A DNA stretch of 64,000 nucleotides from Fluviibacter phosphoraccumulans (GTDB lineage: Bacteria; Pseudomonadota; Gammaproteobacteria; Burkholderiales; Rhodocyclaceae), in the NCBI RefSeq assembly GCF_016110345.1, contig NZ_AP019011.1, positions 1,364,001-1,428,000 of the forward strand. Reading direction: 5' to 3'. The position numbers were made by a program, and so were the translations under genes. The notes under the pieces are model-generated. The model had not been told where the DNA came from and did not search any database. It saw nothing but the letters and a program-made list of their open reading frames with translations. Positions within the stretch are counted from its first letter, which is position 1. Every line of letters starts with the position of its first letter. Shown here piece by piece: positions 1 to 8,960 of the stretch.

Positions 1-1116
1 TTGTCGGGTCGAGAAGCCATCAAGGTGCCGGTTGTACGCAAAGCGCCCGATCCGGAACGCACCCTGCAACTGAAAAATGCGACGGGTAACAATCTACAGG
101 GCACCGATCTCACCATTCCACTGGGCCTATTCACCTGCATCACCGGCGTATCCGGCTCGGGAAAATCAACGCTGATCAACGATACGCTTTACGCAGTCTG
201 CGCCAAACACCTTTACGGCAGCAGCCTTGATCCTGCCCCTTATGACGAACTGACCGGCCTGGATCAGATCGACAAAGTCATCAATGTGGACCAAAGCCCG
301 ATTGGCCGAACACCCCGCTCCAACCCGGCCACCTATACCGGCCTGCTGACCCCGATTCGTGAACTATTTTCCAGCGTACCGGAATCACGCACCCGGGGTT
401 ACGAGCCGGGTCGCTTCTCCTTCAATGTGCGCGGCGGCCGTTGCGAAGCCTGTCAGGGTGATGGCGTCATCAAGGTCGAAATGCACTTTCTGCCGGATGT
501 CTACGTTCCCTGCGACGTCTGTCATGGCAAACGCTACAACCGCGAAACCCTGGAAATTCTGTACAAGGGCAAGAACATCCACGAGATTCTGCAAATGACC
601 GTGGAGAACGCGCTGGAGTTCTTTAATGCGGTACCGACGGTGGCGCGCAAGTTGAAAACCCTGATGGGCGTCGGCCTCGGCTACATCCAGCTCGGCCAAT
701 CGGCCACCACGCTATCCGGAGGTGAAGCACAGCGTGTCAAACTGTCGCTGGAACTTTCCAAGCGGGATACGGGGCGCACCCTTTACATTCTGGATGAGCC
801 GACTACCGGTCTCCACTTCCAGGACATTCGCCTGCTCTTGGGCGTGCTGCACCGCCTCACCGAACACGGCAACAGCGTGGTTGTGATTGAACATAACCTC
901 GATGTGATCAAGACCGCTGACTGGGTGATCGATTTGGGGCCAGAAGGTGGCGCTGGCGGTGGCCGCATTATCGCTGAAGGCACACCGGAAGCCGTGGCGG
1001 CTACCCAAGGCAGTCACACGGCGCACTTCCTGAAACAGGTGCTCGCCAACGCGGTGCCCGATGCACCCACACCCAGCAAAATCAAAACCGCCGCCAAAAA
1101 GAAAACGAAGGCGTGA
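1..1116 (+). CDS. uvrA: UvrABC excinuclease subunit A, C-terminal part (5' end outside window)
   Basis: ATPase that recognises DNA damage in nucleotide excision repair. The frame is open from the first base, so the true start lies upstream. About 371 residues of the usual 940 or so are visible. They hold the second ABC unit: Walker A GVSGSGKST near residue 50, the zinc finger built from CEAC and CDVC pairs near 150-175, the ABC signature LSGGEAQR near 239, and Walker B LYILDEPTTGL near 262. The Lys/Ala-rich C-terminal tail is typical. A rhodanese gene starts 10 bases downstream and may be co-transcribed. Confidence 0.97.
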   Translation: MSGREAIKVPVVRKAPDPERTLQLKNATGNNLQGTDLTIPLGLFTCITGVSGSGKSTLINDTLYAVCAKHLYGSSLDPAPYDELTGLDQIDKVINVDQSPIGRTPRSNPATYTGLLTPIRELFSSVPESRTRGYEPGRFSFNVRGGRCEACQGDGVIKVEMHFLPDVYVPCDVCHGKRYNRETLEILYKGKNIHEILQMTVENALEFFNAVPTVARKLKTLMGVGLGYIQLGQSATTLSGGEAQRVKLSLELSKRDTGRTLYILDEPTTGLHFQDIRLLLGVLHRLTEHGNSVVVIEHNLDVIKTADWVIDLGPEGGAGGGRIIAEGTPEAVAATQGSHTAHFLKQVLANAVPDAPTPSKIKTAAKKKTKA

Positions 1117-1125
1117 GTTATTAAA

Positions 1126-1443
1126 ATGTCTCAGCCTGAAACCAACCCGGACTGCATCACCCTGAGCGACCTGCAGGGCCTGTTTGAATCCGGCATACCC
1201 TTCACGCTGATCGATGTGCGTGAACCCCACGAATGGGCATCCGGTCACCTTGAAGGCGCACAGCATATCCCTTTGGGTCAACTGCTGACGGCACCCGAAG
1301 TGCTGGCGCCACTTAATCGGTCCGAGCCCATGGTCGTTTATTGCCAGCATGGCATACGCAGCATGAACGCCGTTCGATACCTACGAGACAAAGGCTTCGA
1401 TGCCTTCAACCTTCTGGTTGACTGGCCATCAATTCATCCGTAA
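1126..1443 (+). CDS. rhodanese-like domain protein
   Basis: A 105-residue single-domain rhodanese, predicted cytoplasmic. The N-terminal part carries the usual LIDVREPHEW motif (about residues 28-37). The active-site loop is YCQHGIRS (about 73-80), with the catalytic cysteine that would carry the persulfide sulfur. Single-domain rhodaneses of this size move sulfane sulfur to acceptors such as cyanide, thioredoxin or sulfur-relay proteins; the partner here is unknown. It follows uvrA by 10 bases and no terminator is visible between them. Confidence 0.88.
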   Translation: MSQPETNPDCITLSDLQGLFESGIPFTLIDVREPHEWASGHLEGAQHIPLGQLLTAPEVLAPLNRSEPMVVYCQHGIRSMNAVRYLRDKGFDAFNLLVDWPSIHP

Positions 1444-1473
1444 CCCCACTACAGCGATTGATTAGAGAACAGC

Positions 1474-3132
1474 ATGAGCGATTCACACAGCACACTCCCA
1501 AGTCAAAACACCGGCTGGCTGGACAAAAGCCGCATCGTCGCCAAACCCGGTTTTAATCGCTGGCTGGTACCGCCAGCCGCCTTGGCCATTCACCTTTGTA
1601 TTGGCATGGCTTACGGCTTTTCGGTGTTCTGGTTACCGCTCTCGCGTGCCATCGGTATCTCTCAGCCCTTGGTTTGCCCGGCAGACATGAGCCTGTTGTC
1701 CGAGCTGTTTGCCAGTCACTGTGACTGGAAAATCTCGACGCTGGGTTGGATGTACACCCTCTTCTTTGTCTTCCTCGGTTCATCAGCTGCTATCTGGGGA
1801 GGCTGGCTGGAGCGTGTTGGCCCACGCAAAGCAGGTATCGTCTCCGCCTTCTGCTGGTGTGGTGGTCTCGTCATTTCTGCCATCGGCATCAAGCTGCACC
1901 AGATCTGGCTCATGTGGCTCGGCTCCGGCGTCATTGGCGGCATCGGGCTGGGTATTGGCTATATCTCACCGGTCTCCACCCTGATCAAATGGTTCCCTGA
2001 TCGCCGCGGCATGGCTACCGGCATGGCCATCATGGGCTTTGGCGGCGGCGCTATGATCGGCGCCCCCTTGGCTGATCTGTTGATGAAATCATTCGCAACA
2101 CCCACATCAGTTGGGGTCTACGAAACCTTCCTGGTTCTCGCGGCCATCTATTTTGTCTTCATGATCTCAGGCGCACTGGGCTATCGCATCCCCGCCGATG
2201 GCTGGAAACCGGCGGGCTGGACAGCGCCAGCTGCCTCAAAAAGCGCCATGATCACCAGCCACCATGTGCATCTAAGCGATGCCTGGAAAACGCGCCAGTT
2301 CTGGCTAGTATGGATGGTGCTCTGCCTTAATGTCACGGCAGGTATTGGCATTATCGGCATGGCCTCTCCCATGTTGCAGGAAGTCTTTGCGGGCAAACTG
2401 ATTGGCGTGGATGCCATCTTCACGGAACTGACGCCCGCTCAGAAGACCTCTATTGCAGCCATTGCGGCAGGGTTTACAGGCCTACTCTCTTTATTCAACA
2501 TCGCTGGACGATTCTTCTGGGCATCGCTCTCAGACAAAATCGGCCGCAAGGCGACTTACGCGACGTTTTTCCTGCTCGGCTTTGCCATGTACGCGTCGAT
2601 CCCGAGCATGGCCGAAGGCGCCAATCTTGCCCTGTTTGTCACTTTTATGTGCGTCATTCTGTCAATGTATGGCGGTTGCTTTGCAACCGTACCCGCCTAT
2701 CTGGCGGATATGTTCGGCACTAAATTCGTGGGTGCCATTCATGGCCGCCTGCTCACCGCCTGGTCTGCCGCCGGCATCTTTGGCCCAGTGCTCGTTAACT
2801 ACCTGCGCGAATACCAGTTGGCACATGGCGTTGCCCGCGCCGATGCCTACAACATCACCATGTACATTCTGTCCGGGCTGCTGATTGTCGGCTTCCTCTG
2901 TAACTGGCTGGTTCGTCCCGTTTCTGAAGAGCTTCATATGAGCAAGGAAGCCGTTGCGGCAGAGAAAAAGCTGGCCGATGACACGCACGAACACTTCGTT
3001 TCGGATGTCACTGCAATTGCGCACGAGGTAAGCCATTCCTGGAAAATTGCTCTGGCCTGGGCCGCAGTCTCATTACCCATGGCCTGGGGCATTTGGATTA
3101 CGCTGCAAAAAACAATGCTGCTTTTCAAGTAA
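1474..3132 (+). CDS. OFA-family major facilitator (oxalate/formate antiporter-like)
   Basis: A 552-residue integral membrane protein with about 12 to 14 hydrophobic segments, predicted in the inner membrane. The N-terminal half has IHLCIGMAYGFSVFW and a long glycine-rich helix GSGVIGGIGLGIGYISP, a pattern typical of the OFA subfamily of MFS carriers. A charged DRRG loop follows helix 4, and a second MFS-type loop SDKIGRK lies near residue 352. OFA members exchange small carboxylates such as oxalate, formate, lactate or pyruvate; the substrate here cannot be read from sequence. An insertion of about 30 residues between helices 1 and 2 contains two cysteines. Confidence 0.85.
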   Translation: MSDSHSTLPSQNTGWLDKSRIVAKPGFNRWLVPPAALAIHLCIGMAYGFSVFWLPLSRAIGISQPLVCPADMSLLSELFASHCDWKISTLGWMYTLFFVFLGSSAAIWGGWLERVGPRKAGIVSAFCWCGGLVISAIGIKLHQIWLMWLGSGVIGGIGLGIGYISPVSTLIKWFPDRRGMATGMAIMGFGGGAMIGAPLADLLMKSFATPTSVGVYETFLVLAAIYFVFMISGALGYRIPADGWKPAGWTAPAASKSAMITSHHVHLSDAWKTRQFWLVWMVLCLNVTAGIGIIGMASPMLQEVFAGKLIGVDAIFTELTPAQKTSIAAIAAGFTGLLSLFNIAGRFFWASLSDKIGRKATYATFFLLGFAMYASIPSMAEGANLALFVTFMCVILSMYGGCFATVPAYLADMFGTKFVGAIHGRLLTAWSAAGIFGPVLVNYLREYQLAHGVARADAYNITMYILSGLLIVGFLCNWLVRPVSEELHMSKEAVAAEKKLADDTHEHFVSDVTAIAHEVSHSWKIALAWAAVSLPMAWGIWITLQKTMLLFK

Positions 3133-3191
3133 ATGGACTCCCCGACGACAGCCAATTGGACTTTCAGTTTTTTTGAGCGTAGATTGATCGC

Positions 3192-3539
3192 GTGAACTGC
3201 AAAAAACTACTGGCCCTTCTGGTTGGAGTCTGCGTGTTGCTGGCACCCGTGTTCAGCAACGCGGCTGTTGTTATGCCTGTTCCCGCCGCGCAGACTCACG
3301 ATCACCCCATCGACTGTCATGCAACCCCGTCAGTAAGTGGTGAAATGTCGCATGATGATGCACAGACGTCCAATAGCAAGACGGCGCATGGTTGTTGTGT
3401 CAACGTTGTCGGCGTTCTGTCGGCGACGAACCTCGTACAGCCCTGCCAAAGCATCAACGACGTCATTCCATTTAATGCCTCGCTCAGTTTGATATCCCGA
3501 GTTGAGGGCTTGTACCGGCCGCCTCGGCATAACTCTTAA
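3192..3539 (+). CDS. small secreted Cys/His-rich protein, possible metal-responsive leader
   Basis: A 115-residue protein starting at GTG. It has a clear signal peptide (residues 1-24, hydrophobic LLALLVGVCVLLAPV, cleavage after SNA). The mature part holds many potential metal ligands: HDHPIDCH, MSHDD and HGCC. This is the general layout of CopL-like or DUF2946-like periplasmic proteins in copper and other metal loci. The next gene has a Met/His-rich tail, which supports a metal-linked pair. Exact function is unknown. Confidence 0.6.
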   Translation: MNCKKLLALLVGVCVLLAPVFSNAAVVMPVPAAQTHDHPIDCHATPSVSGEMSHDDAQTSNSKTAHGCCVNVVGVLSATNLVQPCQSINDVIPFNASLSLISRVEGLYRPPRHNS

Positions 3540-3603
3540 TCAGCACAACTTTTTTTTGAGCCTGTGTCATACACAGGTTGTTATGCTTATTTGGAGATTT
3601 GAT

Positions 3604-4173
3604 ATGAACATGACCCATTACATGGAGCTTCTGGCGACCAATCAGCCTTGGAACCTCATTATTTTTATGGCGATTCCCGTAGTACTCGCGGAAACTGTTG
3701 CCATCACCGAGCTTTACATTCTCTACACGCGAAAATTACAGGGCTGGGTCCGCTATCTCAACCGCGTAGCGGGCGTCGTTGTGGGCCTGTATTTCATCGG
3801 CATCATTGCCTACCTACTGGTAAACGCCGTTATGCCGATCACCCAGGCGGGTGAGTGGCGAACCATCATTGATGTCATTGCTGTATCGACTTACTTGATT
3901 GGCGGCATCCCGATGGTGCTGATTGCGCTACAGGACCTGGGGGTCACTCATAAAGACGCCAGCGAGGAAAAGAAACTGGCCTACCATGCGACTTATGTCG
4001 CAGTTTTCCTCGTCTTTGCTCACCTGGCAATGATCGCCGGCATGACCGACCCTGCGCTACTCGGTTATCAGGGCGCGGCCTCACACGTGATGCCTGATGG
4101 TCAAATGATGAAGGGTGACATGCCAATGACACCCAACCAGATGCCCATGCACCCAGGCGGAATGCACAAGTAA
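3604..4173 (+). CDS. four- or five-helix membrane protein with Met/His-rich tail
   Basis: A 189-residue inner-membrane protein resembling the DUF6803/permease group. I place the start at the ATG at 3604, because the longer frame upstream lacks membrane character and the ATG follows a GGAG-like site. Hydrophobic helices lie at about residues 18-40, 52-75, 90-110 and 135-155. The last 30 residues are rich in Met and His (MPDGQMMKGDMPM, MPMHPGGMHK), a composition common in copper- or silver-handling proteins. A hairpin terminator follows at 4186. With the preceding gene it probably forms a metal-response unit; this is inference. Confidence 0.6.
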   Translation: MNMTHYMELLATNQPWNLIIFMAIPVVLAETVAITELYILYTRKLQGWVRYLNRVAGVVVGLYFIGIIAYLLVNAVMPITQAGEWRTIIDVIAVSTYLIGGIPMVLIALQDLGVTHKDASEEKKLAYHATYVAVFLVFAHLAMIAGMTDPALLGYQGAASHVMPDGQMMKGDMPMTPNQMPMHPGGMHK

Positions 4174-4185
4174 GCCTCATTTCAC

Positions 4186-4207
4186 ACCCCGCTTCGGCGG
4201 GGTTTTT
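4186..4207 (+). terminator. Rho-independent terminator
   Basis: Stem CCCCGC / GCGGGG with a UUCG loop, followed by a run of five T. It lies 13 bases after the stop of the Met/His-tailed membrane protein. Confidence 0.85.
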
Positions 4208-4265
4208 AATGCCTTTGCCCGCTCAGGCTTCCTCCACCGTTAAAATCCTTGCAAACTTTCGTCGC

Positions 4266-4886
4266 TTAAATGCCAGCCACCGCTAATCGAATAGCGGCAA
4301 TCAAAAAAACACTGGCAAAAACCGCCTTTGCTATTTTCTGAACGGCTTTCGCGCCTTCGAATTTCTTAGCAAACCGATCAGCAACCACAGCAAAGATCAC
4401 ATCAAAGATAAACCCAATCCCCACAAGAATGCTTCCAAGCAATGCGTACTGGGGAAACAGCGGTGCTTGAACAGAAATAAACTGGGGTAACAAAAGCGCA
4501 CAGAACATGAAGGCTTTAGGGTTCACAAGGTTCGTCAAAAAACCCCGCTGTAAAGCAGCCATGCCCGTATGCGCTTCTATCTTGTTTGCTGAAGCGCTCC
4601 CTTTGCCAGATCGAACAATCTTCCACGCGATCCAGACGAAATAAGCAGCACCTACCCATCTAACCATATCGAATAAAACAGGATGCGTTTTAAAAGCAGC
4701 GGCCAAGCCAATAGCCGAGAGTGTTACGTGAAACGCTCGTGATGCAGCTAGGCCCAAAGCGACGAGTAGACCATCCTTTTCGTCACCCATGGCTGAGGTT
4801 GATACAACCATAGCCATATCAGGTCCTGGCAACAGATACACCGTGACCAGCGCCGCCACGAACAGCCAAAGATCAGGGTGAGCCAT
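4266..4886 (-). CDS. LysE/RhtB-family amino-acid exporter
   Basis: A 206-residue inner-membrane protein with six predicted helices. The N-terminal LLPGPDMAMVVSTS corresponds to the conserved P-G-P motif of the LysE/RhtB family. The later segment RGFLTNLVNPKAFMFC, with NPKA, is also typical. Members export amino acids such as threonine, homoserine or leucine; the substrate here is not determined. It lies 18 bases downstream of glmS on the same strand. Confidence 0.88.
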   Translation of the reverse strand: MAHPDLWLFVAALVTVYLLPGPDMAMVVSTSAMGDEKDGLLVALGLAASRAFHVTLSAIGLAAAFKTHPVLFDMVRWVGAAYFVWIAWKIVRSGKGSASANKIEAHTGMAALQRGFLTNLVNPKAFMFCALLLPQFISVQAPLFPQYALLGSILVGIGFIFDVIFAVVADRFAKKFEGAKAVQKIAKAVFASVFLIAAIRLAVAGI

Positions 4887-4904
4887 CTAAAATAGGCTAT
4901 ACAA

Positions 4905-6734
4905 CTATTCGACCGTCACCGACTTAGCAAGATTCCGCGGTTTATCCACATCCGTGCCCTTGGCCAAGGCCGTGTGATACGACAGCAGTTGTAGCGGGAT
5001 GGTGTGGACGATGGGCGACAAGCTACCCGCATGGTCCGGCACAGTGATGACGTGCACGCCATCTGATTCCTGAAAGCCGGTGTTGGCATCGGCCAGCACA
5101 AAGAGTTCACCACCGCGGGCTTTGACTTCCTGCAGGTTGCTTTTGAGCTTTTCCAGGAGGGCATCGTTAGGGGCGACGGAAATCACCGGCATATCTTTGT
5201 CAACGAGTGCCAAAGGGCCGTGCTTGAGTTCGCCGGCGGCATAGGCCTCGGCGTGGATGTAGGTGATCTCTTTGAGCTTAAGCGCACCTTCAAGAGCGAT
5301 GGGGTAATGCACCCCACGGCCCAGGAACAAGGCATGGTGTTTGTCGGCAAAGCGCTGGGCCCAGGCTTTGACCTGCGGTTCAACGGCCAGCACGGCAGTA
5401 ATAGCGGCCGGTAGGTGACGCAGATCCTGCACCAAGCTCGTCAGATGTTCTGCGCTGATGGTGCCTTTGACTTTAGCCAGTACCAGGGTGAGCACATAGA
5501 GGGCTGCCAGCTGTGTGGTGAAGGCCTTCGTCGATGCCACACCGATTTCCGGGCCGGCATGGGTGAGGAAGCGCAACGGACAGGCACGAACGATGGCCGA
5601 TTCCGGGACGTTACAGATGGCCAGGGTGTGCGGCATACCCTGCGCCTGGGCGTGCTTAAGGGCAGCCAGGGTGTCCGCGGTCTCACCGGATTGGGAAATG
5701 GCGATGACAAGAGTCTTAGGGTCAGGGACGCTGTCGCGGTAACGGTATTCACTGGCGACTTCGACACTGACGGGGATTTTGGCAAGGCTTTCCAGCCAGT
5801 AACGGGCAGTTAGCCCGGCATGGTAGCTGGTACCGCAGGCCAGGATGAGGATGCGGTCGATGTTCTGGAAGATGACTTCCGCTTCTGAGCCAAACCAGCC
5901 CGCCTGAACGGTCTGAGCACCACCGAGCATGTCGAGGGTGTTGATGATGGCACCAGGCTGTTCGAAGATCTCTTTTTGCATGTAGTGGGCGTAGGTACCC
6001 AGTTCTACGGCATCAGCAGAGAGTTGCGATTCGGTTTCACCCCGGGTGACGGGGGTACCGTCCTGACGGGTGATGGTGATGCTGTCCGGGGTGAGTTCGG
6101 CGATGTCGCCGTTCTCGAGGTAGACCATGCGCCGGGTAACTTGCAACAAGGCTGCGGTATCCGAGGCGGCATAGTTAGCGTCATCGGCCAGACCTAACAC
6201 GAGGGGTGAGCCTTCACGGGCGACGATGGCACGGTGCGGGTTATCTTGCTGGATGACGCCGATGGCGTAGGCCCCGGTTAGACGGGCTGAGGCAGCACGG
6301 ACGGCAGCCACGAGGTCACCCGACTGCTTAAATTTGCGATGCACCAGGTGGGCAATGACTTCGGTATCGGTATCCGAGGTGAAGACATAGCCATCGGCCA
6401 TGAGTTCTGCCCGTAAGGCTTCGTGGTTCTCGATGATGCCGTTATGAACAACGGCCAGGCCATTGGAGATGTGCGGGTGGGCATTACGCTCACAGGGGGC
6501 GCCATGGGTGGCCCAACGGGTATGGGCGATGCCGGTGTCGCCAGCGAGGTGTTGTTTGTCAGTTTCTGCGGTCAGATCGGCGACACGACCGGCTGAACGG
6601 ACGCGAACCAGGCCGTCACTATTGAGGACAGCAACACCCGCCGAGTCGTAGCCACGGTACTCCAGCTTGCGCAGGCCTTCGAGCAGCACCGAAACGATAT
6701 TCTTACGAGCAACTGCAACAACAATGCCGCACAT
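4905..6734 (-). CDS. glmS: glutamine-fructose-6-phosphate aminotransferase (isomerizing)
   Basis: GlmS makes glucosamine-6-phosphate from fructose-6-phosphate and glutamine, the first step toward UDP-GlcNAc for peptidoglycan and LPS. The start is the ATG at 6734, because Cys2 (MCGIVV) must be the N-terminal nucleophile; an open extension of 28 residues upstream is not coding. The protein is 609 residues, the normal length. The glutaminase domain has TRWATHG and HNGIIENH. Two SIS domains follow, with ACGTSYHAG and SQSGETADT. The C-terminus ends DKPRNLAKSVTVE as in the family. Confidence 0.97.
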   Translation of the reverse strand: MCGIVVAVARKNIVSVLLEGLRKLEYRGYDSAGVAVLNSDGLVRVRSAGRVADLTAETDKQHLAGDTGIAHTRWATHGAPCERNAHPHISNGLAVVHNGIIENHEALRAELMADGYVFTSDTDTEVIAHLVHRKFKQSGDLVAAVRAASARLTGAYAIGVIQQDNPHRAIVAREGSPLVLGLADDANYAASDTAALLQVTRRMVYLENGDIAELTPDSITITRQDGTPVTRGETESQLSADAVELGTYAHYMQKEIFEQPGAIINTLDMLGGAQTVQAGWFGSEAEVIFQNIDRILILACGTSYHAGLTARYWLESLAKIPVSVEVASEYRYRDSVPDPKTLVIAISQSGETADTLAALKHAQAQGMPHTLAICNVPESAIVRACPLRFLTHAGPEIGVASTKAFTTQLAALYVLTLVLAKVKGTISAEHLTSLVQDLRHLPAAITAVLAVEPQVKAWAQRFADKHHALFLGRGVHYPIALEGALKLKEITYIHAEAYAAGELKHGPLALVDKDMPVISVAPNDALLEKLKSNLQEVKARGGELFVLADANTGFQESDGVHVITVPDHAGSLSPIVHTIPLQLLSYHTALAKGTDVDKPRNLAKSVTVE

Positions 6735-6907
6735 GGACCCAGCTCCAACATCAAAAATTAGTTTGGCAATTATACCGTTGCAAAGCGCTCTACCCCGACA
6801 AATTACCAAACAGGTCATAAGCTTATAAGAAACGGGACTAGGTCGAAACGGAAACTTTACGGATAATCCTTAGCTATTGGCTCAACTACTCATTTCCGAG
6901 GTCTCTC

Positions 6908-7840
6908 ATGCGTATCGCAAACGATATTACTGCCCTTGTCGGCAATACACCTTTGGTTCGCCTCAACCGTCTGACGGCGGGCGTCGGCGCCCAGCTGGTC
7001 GCCAAACTGGAGTACTTCAACCCGTCGCACAGCGTTAAAGACCGCATCGGCGTTGCCATGATTGATGCCGCAGAAAAAGCCGGTCTGATCAAACCGGATA
7101 CCGTGATCGTAGAGCCCACCAGTGGTAACACCGGCATCGCCCTCGCCTTCGTTTGCGCCGCCCGCGGTTACAAGCTGGTGCTGACGATGCCTGAGACAAT
7201 GTCCAAGGAGCGCCGCGCCCTATTGCGCGCTTATGGCGCTGAACTGATTCTGACGCCCGGCCCGGAAGGCATGGGTGGGGCCATTAAGAAAGCGGAAGAA
7301 TTAGTCGCTGCCAACCCCAATTACTTAATGCCGCAACAATTCAAGAACCCGGCTAATCCCGAGATTCACCGCAACACCACCGCCGAAGAACTATGGCGCG
7401 ACACCGATGGCGAAATCGATATCGTTGTTGCTGGCGTCGGCACCGGCGGTACGATTACCGGCATTGCCGAAGCGCTGAAGGCACGAAAGCCCGGTTTCAA
7501 AGCGATTGCCGTTGAACCCGACGCTTCGCCCGTACTTTCCGGTGGTGACAAAGGCCCACACCCGATTCAAGGGATTGGCGCTGGCTTTGTCCCTGCGGTG
7601 TTAAATACCCACATTTATGACGAAGTAATCCGCGTCAAAAACGAAGATGCTTTTGAAACAGCCAAGCGTGCCGCCAAAGAAGAAGGCTTGCTCGTCGGCA
7701 TTTCCTCAGGTGCCGCACTTTGGGCTGCGATTGAAGTCGCACGCCGCCCGGAGAATGCGGGCAAATTGATCGCCGTCGTTATTCCGTCCTTTGGTGAGCG
7801 CTACCTCAGCACGGCGCTCTTTGCTGGGCTGTCGGATTAA
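6908..7840 (+). CDS. cysK: cysteine synthase A (O-acetylserine sulfhydrylase)
   Basis: A 310-residue PLP enzyme that joins sulfide to O-acetylserine to make cysteine. The PLP lysine is in NPSHSVKDRIG (about residue 43). PTSGNTGIALAF is the asparagine/substrate loop, GVGTGGTITG binds the cofactor phosphate, and GISSGAALWAA lies near the C-terminus. Length and motifs fit CysK rather than CysM. It is divergent from glmS, with a 173-base shared upstream region, and is closed by a strong terminator. Confidence 0.95.
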   Translation: MRIANDITALVGNTPLVRLNRLTAGVGAQLVAKLEYFNPSHSVKDRIGVAMIDAAEKAGLIKPDTVIVEPTSGNTGIALAFVCAARGYKLVLTMPETMSKERRALLRAYGAELILTPGPEGMGGAIKKAEELVAANPNYLMPQQFKNPANPEIHRNTTAEELWRDTDGEIDIVVAGVGTGGTITGIAEALKARKPGFKAIAVEPDASPVLSGGDKGPHPIQGIGAGFVPAVLNTHIYDEVIRVKNEDAFETAKRAAKEEGLLVGISSGAALWAAIEVARRPENAGKLIAVVIPSFGERYLSTALFAGLSD

Positions 7841-7863
7841 ATCAACGGCTAGACCCAAAAGAC

Positions 7864-7890
7864 AACGCCCCTCACGGGGCGTTATTTTTT
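7864..7890 (+). terminator. Rho-independent terminator after cysK
   Basis: Perfect 8-bp stem AACGCCCC / GGGGCGTT with a 4-base loop, followed by A and six T. Confidence 0.9.
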
Positions 7891-7914
7891 GCAGCCATGC
7901 CATCATGCCATGCA

Positions 7915-8463
7915 CTATGACTTTGGATTGGCCTTAGGCACCGCTTTTACAGTCGCATTGCTGACCAGCGCCACATTGTTCTCAGTCAGCTCTCTGACCT
8001 GGCTCATGGATTCATTGAAACGGGCAAAGGCCTGATTGGCCGCATCCACGGCCGACTGCAGCGTGGCAATTGCCACTTCAGACCCCGCAGGCGATGCCGT
8101 GGCTATTTTGTCGGCCAGTGTTGCCATGCTCTGTTTAAAGTCTTCGAATTTGCTTTCGACAATGGCTGTTGCGTCTTCACGCGCGGCCGAAGTAATTTCG
8201 TAAACGCTTCGAGTATATGCCACACCCTTTTCGATCTGGGGCTGCGCCAAATTGCCTGGCAACGCCATCGCCTCCTGCGGTGACGTTACCGAAAGCACCG
8301 CCTTGCCATTTTTGGCCAGATCTTCAAAGGCTTCTCTGGTGGCATGCAGGTTCAGCGCTGCAACACGCTCGGCAGAAGCCAACGCCGTATTAACAACCGA
8401 AAGCAAGGTATCCACTGCCGTTTTCTGCGCAGCCAGGATAGATTCGTTATTGAAAGCAGACAC
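7915..8463 (-). CDS. phasin family protein
   Basis: A 182-residue, Ala-rich, largely helical protein without signal peptide or membrane helix. The opening pattern, with AAQKTAVDTLLSVVNTALA and ERVAALN, and the following ARE-rich helices match the phasin family that coats polyhydroxyalkanoate granules in Betaproteobacteria and relatives. The C-terminal tail is Lys/Pro-rich. It implies that the host stores polyhydroxybutyrate, though no pha synthase is in the window. It is transcribed alone and convergent with cysK. Confidence 0.85.
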   Translation of the reverse strand: MSAFNNESILAAQKTAVDTLLSVVNTALASAERVAALNLHATREAFEDLAKNGKAVLSVTSPQEAMALPGNLAQPQIEKGVAYTRSVYEITSAAREDATAIVESKFEDFKQSMATLADKIATASPAGSEVAIATLQSAVDAANQAFARFNESMSQVRELTENNVALVSNATVKAVPKANPKS

Positions 8464-8524
8464 GATCGTCTCCAGAAAATTTCAATAACGAGAGTCTAGC
8501 GCCAAAAAATGCGTTCGTCATATT

Positions 8525-8941
8525 TTAGTCTACGGCCCCATCAGACCGATGGTCGTATTGTTGCAACACAGCCAGTGGTACATAGTCCAACACATTCTCA
8601 TGTGTGCTTTCTAAAACGACCAAGGGCGCGCAACCCGCCGTATGCGCTTCAATCCATCGACTCAAGCACAAGCACCACTGATCGCCTGCCACCAGACCAG
8701 GGAACTGCCATTGTGGTCGCGGCGTACTGAGGTCGTTGCCGTACTGAAAACTGAATTCAAGAAACGCTGCTGTCATCACCGCACAAACGATGTGCGCACC
8801 GACATCCGAGTCTTCGGTGCGACAACAGCCGTCCCGCAAAAAACCCGTCAGGGGATCAAAAGAACAGGGGACCAGCGGCTCCCCAAATACATTACGGTCT
8901 GGCAGTGGGCTCATTTGAATTCCGTCATAAGAAATCGTCAC
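8525..8941 (-). CDS. DUF2237 family protein
   Basis: A 138-residue soluble protein with the hallmark series of DUF2237: NVFGEPLVPCS near residue 17, DPLTGFLRDGCCRT, DVGAHIVCAVMT, FLEFSFQYGNDLSTPRPQW, and GDQWCLCLSRW followed by APLVVLESTH. Five or more conserved cysteines suggest a structural or redox role, but no biochemical function is established. It probably forms its own transcription unit. Confidence 0.88.
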   Translation of the reverse strand: MTISYDGIQMSPLPDRNVFGEPLVPCSFDPLTGFLRDGCCRTEDSDVGAHIVCAVMTAAFLEFSFQYGNDLSTPRPQWQFPGLVAGDQWCLCLSRWIEAHTAGCAPLVVLESTHENVLDYVPLAVLQQYDHRSDGAVD

Positions 8942-8960
8942 CCATTCTAATCAATTTAAG

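Noticed and set aside
385..1350. Minus-strand open frames across uvrA and the rhodanese gene
   Set aside because: They are complementary-strand shadows of well-recognised genes.
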